This document shows positions 1-64,000 of a stretch of 64,000 bases of DNA, piece by piece. The notes under the pieces were generated by a model. That model made no database searches. It was not told the origin of the DNA and worked only from the letters and a program-made list of their open reading frames with translations. The stretch comes from Ridgeia piscesae (Eukaryota; Annelida; Polychaeta; Sabellida; Siboglinidae). The DNA lies in the NCBI GenBank assembly GCA_025642075.2, contig JAODUO010000142.1:72001-136000 (forward strand), given 5' to 3'. The first letter of the stretch is position 1. Each line of letters opens with the position of its first letter. The position numbers and the translations under genes are program-made.

Positions 1-133
1 GTTAGCAACACTGAATAAACTACCTGTATACCTGCTAATGATTAAACTGATGTAACATTTCTATTTGGTGACTGGAATAAAGATAAAGTTATTTCACAAT
101 GACATTAAGGAGTATCTGTGTTTGGTGTTTCAG

Positions 134-19863
<19,730 letters not shown>

Positions 19864-20371
19864 GTGTCGTCGTCATGCGAACAACAAACTCTTCTTTATA
19901 AATAAGGCCGGTTGTTATTGTTTACAAATGTAGTTATTACACGAGGTAGCGAGGCACGTATCTTTCTTCTTTTCGTATCTGATTAAGTCATGCAAGCAGA
20001 ACTGCTGAGGAAATTGGATGGTAGATGTGAATGCGCCCTGATTGGTGAGCAGGAAAGATTGACGAGGACTGGTGGGAGGGCGGATTGGTGATTGGTAAGG
20101 AAAGATCATTGGTGAGGAGAGGTGATTGGAGAGGAGGGAGAATGATGAGGAGGGATGATTGGTGAATAGGGATGATTGGCAGAGGGATCATTTGTTAAGA
20201 GGGATGTTTGGGAGCAATACTGACGAGGAGGATTGGTAAAGAAGAATTATTGAAAGGGGTTGGTTGGAGACAGGGCTGATTGTCAGGTTTTGTGATTTTG
20301 TAGACTACACACCATAACAAATGCAGTCACTTCAAAATGTGTTAATATTGTAAATGTTTGTGTTGCAGGCA

Positions 20372-20925
20372 AGTGTAGAGTGGTGCCTGCGTCAACACAT
20401 GACAAGTGTAGTGTGGTGCCTGCGTCAACACATGACAAGTGTAGAGTGGTGCCTGCATCAACACATGACAAGTGTAGAGTGGTGCCTGCGTCAACACATG
20501 ACAAGTGTAGAGTGGTGCCTGCGTCAACACATGACAAGTGTAGAGTGGTGCCTGCGTCAACACATGACAAGTGTAGAGTGGTGCCTGCGTCAACACATGA
20601 CAAGTGTAGAGTGGTGCCTGCATCAACACATGACAAGTGTAGTGTGGTGCCTGCGTCAACACATGACAAGTGTAGTGTGGTGCCTGCATCAACACATGAC
20701 AAGTGTTGAATGGTGCCTCGTCAACACATAACAAGTGTAGGTGGCACCTGCATCAACATATGGCAAGTGTTGAATGGTGCCTGGGTCAAAACATGACAAG
20801 TGTCAAGTGGTACCTGCATCAACATATGACAAGTGTTGAGCTGTGCCTGCATCAATGCATGACAAGTTTAGAGTGGTACCTGCATCAACACATGACAAGT
20901 GTAGAGTGGCGCGTGAGTCAAACAT
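20372..20925. repeat. 33-bp minisatellite in PLEKHG5 3' region
   Basis: About 16 copies with core gtgtagagtggtgcctgcgt plus caacacatgacaa; outer copies decayed. Preceded by gtttgtgttgcag, an acceptor-like sequence, but no coding exon follows. Confidence 0.95.
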
Positions 20926-21908
20926 TTCTGCATGTTGACAACGAGAATAAATGCACAGCACAACTCTCGACGACTCTTCTTCGTTGGGAATAAGTCATGT
21001 GATCATCGTGAGTACCCGTCGCCCTGATCTCAGCTGACGTCTTATCACTTGTGTCTTCCACGCGTTGTCATGACTACTGATTGTATGACGTCACACACTG
21101 GTGAACTTGTGGAGGAGAAACAGAACTCAGACGTGTGACGGTCGGTGAGATTGTGTGCCATTTTTGCCGAGACTGTCATCTTGGTTTCTGCACACTTTTC
21201 CAGGCAGATGTCTCTGAGATGGTTTACATGATTTGGACGTCAGTCCACATGTAAAACGGCATCAGTCTCTCTCTTTCTACAGTGTCAGAATGGCCGGTGT
21301 TTGCAAGTTCTCCCGCTGCGTGTGTATATAACAGACAACTGGCTCAGGAGCCAAACACTGCTAATGTGCTCGTCTCAAAGCCAGAATTCTTTCAGTAAAG
21401 GGGGACTGTCGGGGGTTTGGTACCCATCATATCTACTGTATATAGGCACATTGTGACTACAGCTTTGTGGCTGGCAAAAACAGAAACTGTTTTGTATATT
21501 TTATAAGTACTAACGTTATACAGAAGTAGCCTAAATATCGAGGAGACATTCAGACCACCAAAACTGCATGCAGGTTTTTTGTTGACACTGCCCTGTACTG
21601 TACATATATTTAACTAGATATATCGACTGTGTACTTGCATTTTACATACAGTAACAGTCAGGTATGATCGTTGGTATTATGAGTTGTGTCAAATCTATAC
21701 GGTGTATATCCAAGATGTTTTTTCTAGTTGTTAAATTAATTTCCTGATTGTTCAGCAATAGTTCTGTCTGTATTCTAGTACTTGTGTGCACCACCACTGC
21801 AGTTACAGCAACTGGTTGACAGAAGAAACTCAGACGAGTTGACTAAAAACTTGTTCTCTTTGCTTCATTGGTTGTGAATATAAGTTCTTTGAAGAATTAT
21901 TGCACTTA

Positions 21909-21914
21909 AATAAA
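21909..21914 (+). terminator. Candidate polyadenylation signal of PLEKHG5
   Basis: Canonical AATAAA about 2.05 kb after the stop codon, followed by T-rich sequence. An alternative lies at 20946. Confidence 0.5.
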
Positions 21915-22021
21915 CTATTTTTAATGTGACTTCATAAGATACGTCTTGTTCAAGTTTATTCGGTGCAAACATTGTGTTTGTGTGATGACATACATTGATG
22001 TCAGCTGGGGCACACTCTTCT

Positions 22022-22375
22022 AGGGAGGGTGTGGGAAGGAAGGAGGTAGGAGGGAGGGAGGGAGTGGGTAGGAGGGAGAGAGGAAGGGAGGGAGTGGGAA
22101 GGATGGAGGGAGGGAGTGGGATGGAAGGAGGGAGGGAGTGGGAAGGAAGGAGGGAGGAAGGGAGTGGGAAGGAAGGAGGTAGGAGGAAGAGAGGAAGGAT
22201 GGAGGGAGGGAGTGGGATGGAAGGAGGGAGGAAGTGGGAAGGAAGGAGGGAAGAAGTGGGAAGGAAGGAGGGAGGGAGTGGGAAAGAAGGAGGGATGGAG
22301 TGGGAAAGGAGGGAGGGAAGGAGTGGGAAGGAAGGAGGGAGTGGGAAGGAAGGAGTCAGGGAGGGAGAGTTGGTG
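22022..22375. repeat. Polypurine GGAAGGAAGGAGGGAGG tract
   Basis: About 350 bp of near-pure purine on the plus strand, between the convergent gene ends. Such tracts can form triplex or G-rich structures; here that is inference. Confidence 0.9.
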
Positions 22376-23051
22376 GTGTGTGGGGGGAGAGGTCCAGTGG
22401 TTAGGGAGAGAGACCATCACACTGACAGGTTATACAGCGACTCTTGTGCGACTTGTAGCGTTTCTTGTGAGAGAGACTAGCAATATGAGGTGAATGAAAT
22501 TGCGTAAGTTTTGAAATGGCAGGAGGTAGAAACACTCGCTGTCCCTTTGAGTGTAGTGTGATGCTCTACTGCATGACCACTACACGTACTACATTATCTT
22601 GTGATTATAGTTACAGTAGATCTCGGTGTGCCAAAAGGAAGAAAAGGCGGACACAAAAGTTCATTTGCGAAATTGTTTTTATATAGACAAAGGACAAGAG
22701 GAGACTTATTGGTTGATGTTTCCTACATGTCCATGAAAGTTCCCATTCACATGCACACACTGGCTATTTCTTGCAAACTTGAAAATGTGGGTAGAAAATA
22801 GTATAATTATGTACAAATAAATAACACTCATCTAGTCCCTGATATGCAATAAGTACACAATTCTTGTATTATATACCTAGGTCACTGTCGTGGTACTCTC
22901 TCTAACAGAAAGAGGGCCTAGAATCCATGCCCGATAACATGTGATGTCATCTTCAACTTGTGTCTATTTACATCCGCCCTAGGGCACCCTGTGGCCAACA
23001 GGTCAGTGTTGATTTCAGGTGAATGACTGACCGTCTTGGTCACTCTACCGG
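22376..23051. other. Intergenic/CFAP74 3' flank
   Basis: Contains the CFAP74 3' UTR on the minus strand. No gene, tRNA or transposon recognised; ORFs here are short and unsupported. Confidence 0.5.
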
Positions 23052-62779
<39,728 letters not shown>

Positions 62780-62921
62780 CTGCCACAAGAAACAGACATC
62801 AGTAACAATAGGCTCTTGTGAAACACTCGTGTACAAACACAGGACAACATGCACACACTCGGTTATGTTTCACAAATCAAATAAAAATAAGTGTGTATGA
62901 ACAAATGTGGTTTATTGTTGT

Positions 62922-64000
62922 GTAGCATTAACTATCTGAATGCAGTTGTCTATCGCTGTGTATCGCTAGTTAACTGAATGCAGTGGTCTATCGCTGTGTA
63001 TCGCTAGTTAACTGAATGCAGTGGTCTATAGCTGTGTATCGCTAGTTAAATTAATGCAGTTGTCTATAGCTGTGTATCGCTAGTTAACTGGATGCAGTTG
63101 TCTATCGCTGTGTATCGATAGTTAACTGAATGCAGTTGTCTATCGCTGTGTATCGCTAGTTAACTGAATGCAGTTGTCTATCGCTGTGTATCGCTAGTTA
63201 ACTGAATGCAGTGGTCTATCGCTGTGTATCACTAGTTAACTGAATGCAGTGATCTATCGCTGTCTATCGCTAGTTAACTGAATGCAGTGGTCAATTGCTG
63301 TGTATTGCCAGTTAACTGAATGCAGTGGTCTATCGCTGTGTATTGCTATTTAACTGAATGCAGTGGTCTATCGCTGTGTATCGCTAGTTAATTGAATGTA
63401 GTGGTCTATCGCTGTGTATCGCTAGTTAACTGAATGCAGTGGTCTATCGCTGTGTATCACTAGTTAACTGAATGCAGTGATCTATCGCTGTCTATCGCTA
63501 GTTAACTGAATGCAGTGGTCAATTGCTGTGTATCGCCAGTTAACTGAATGCAGTGGTCTATCGCTGTGTATCGCCAGTTAACTGAATGCAGTGGTCTATC
63601 GCTGTGTATCGCTAGTTAACTGAATGCAGTGGTCTATCGCTGTGTATCGCTATTTAACTGAATGCAGTGGTCTATCGCTGTGTATGGCTAGTTAACTGAA
63701 CGCAGTGGTCTATCGCTGTGTATCGCTAGTTAACTGAATGCAGTGGTCTATCGCTGTGTATGGCTAGTTAACTGAATGTAGTGGTCTATCGCTGTGCATC
63801 GCTAGTTAACTGAACGCAGTGGTCTATCGTTGTGTATCGCTAGTTAACTGAATGCAGTGGTCTATCACTGTTTATCGCTAGTTAATTGAATGTAGTGGTC
63901 TATCGCTGTGTATGGCTAGTTAACTGAATGTAGTGGTCTATCGCTGTGTATCGCTAGTTAACTGAATGCAGTGGTCTATCGCTGTGTATGGCTAGTTAAC
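62922..64000. repeat. 38-bp minisatellite running off the window, about 28 copies
   Basis: Unit ctatcgctgtgtatcgctag plus ttaactgaatgcagtggt. Lies upstream (CFAP74 sense) of the first visible exon and continues past 64000. Confidence 0.97.

Larger units (their letters stand above)
19864..21935 (+). other. PLEKHG5: Probable PLEKHG5 3' UTR
   Basis: No further splice-consistent coding follows the stop. AATAAA hexamers occur at 20946-20951 and 21909-21914; the second lies in AT-rich sequence just before an intergenic polypurine tract and is the better candidate for the gene end. The region contains a 33-bp minisatellite (20372-20925). Confidence 0.55.

Overview
The window is intron-rich animal nuclear DNA. 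Two conserved metazoan genes lie tail to tail, each split into many short GT-AG exons, and almost everything else is intronic or flanking tandem repeat. By my approximate boundaries about 28 kb of the 64 kb is mini- or microsatellite. A tRNA-derived SINE family, LINE fragments and candidate MITEs are also present. The repeat load, the type of LINE relics and the two orthologues fit an invertebrate, plausibly a lophotrochozoan such as a mollusc, but the sequence alone does not fix the species. I see no bacterial-type operons, no CRISPR array, no rRNA and no intact tRNA gene.

Plus strand, 134-19863: thirteen exons encode the last 856 residues of a PLEKHG5-type Rho guanine nucleotide exchange factor, with a short basic lead-in, a complete DH domain, a PH domain and a 374-codon last exon. 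The start of the gene lies left of the window. Its probable 3' UTR runs to a polyadenylation signal near 21909.

Minus strand, 62779 down to 23052: thirty-four exons encode the last 1310 residues of CFAP74, a central-apparatus protein of motile cilia built from repeated Ig-like/ASH-type beta domains. The exon phases close perfectly (3933 nt including the stop). The N-terminal coiled-coil part lies beyond position 64000. The two genes work in unrelated processes (Rho signalling and ciliary motility). I see no functional link other than convergent neighbourhood, which may be old synteny because the human orthologues both lie on 1p36.

The most unusual feature is how the tandem repeats relate to the splice sites. 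At least a dozen arrays are not simply intronic: they start on a splice junction, and in most of them the repeat unit contains the junction itself (exon edge plus AG acceptor or GT donor). One exon edge is thus followed or preceded by up to about 62 near-identical copies of its own splice site. Examples are PLEKHG5 exons ending 13484 and starting 14880 and 18254, and CFAP74 exons at 32561, 35270, 35985, 38538, 40712, 45942, 54687, 55932 and 61812. In two places a decayed copy of a whole exon, or of an exon end, is still visible inside the array. This looks like repeated tandem duplication seeded at exon-intron boundaries, leaving tandem decoy splice sites that the spliceosome must ignore.
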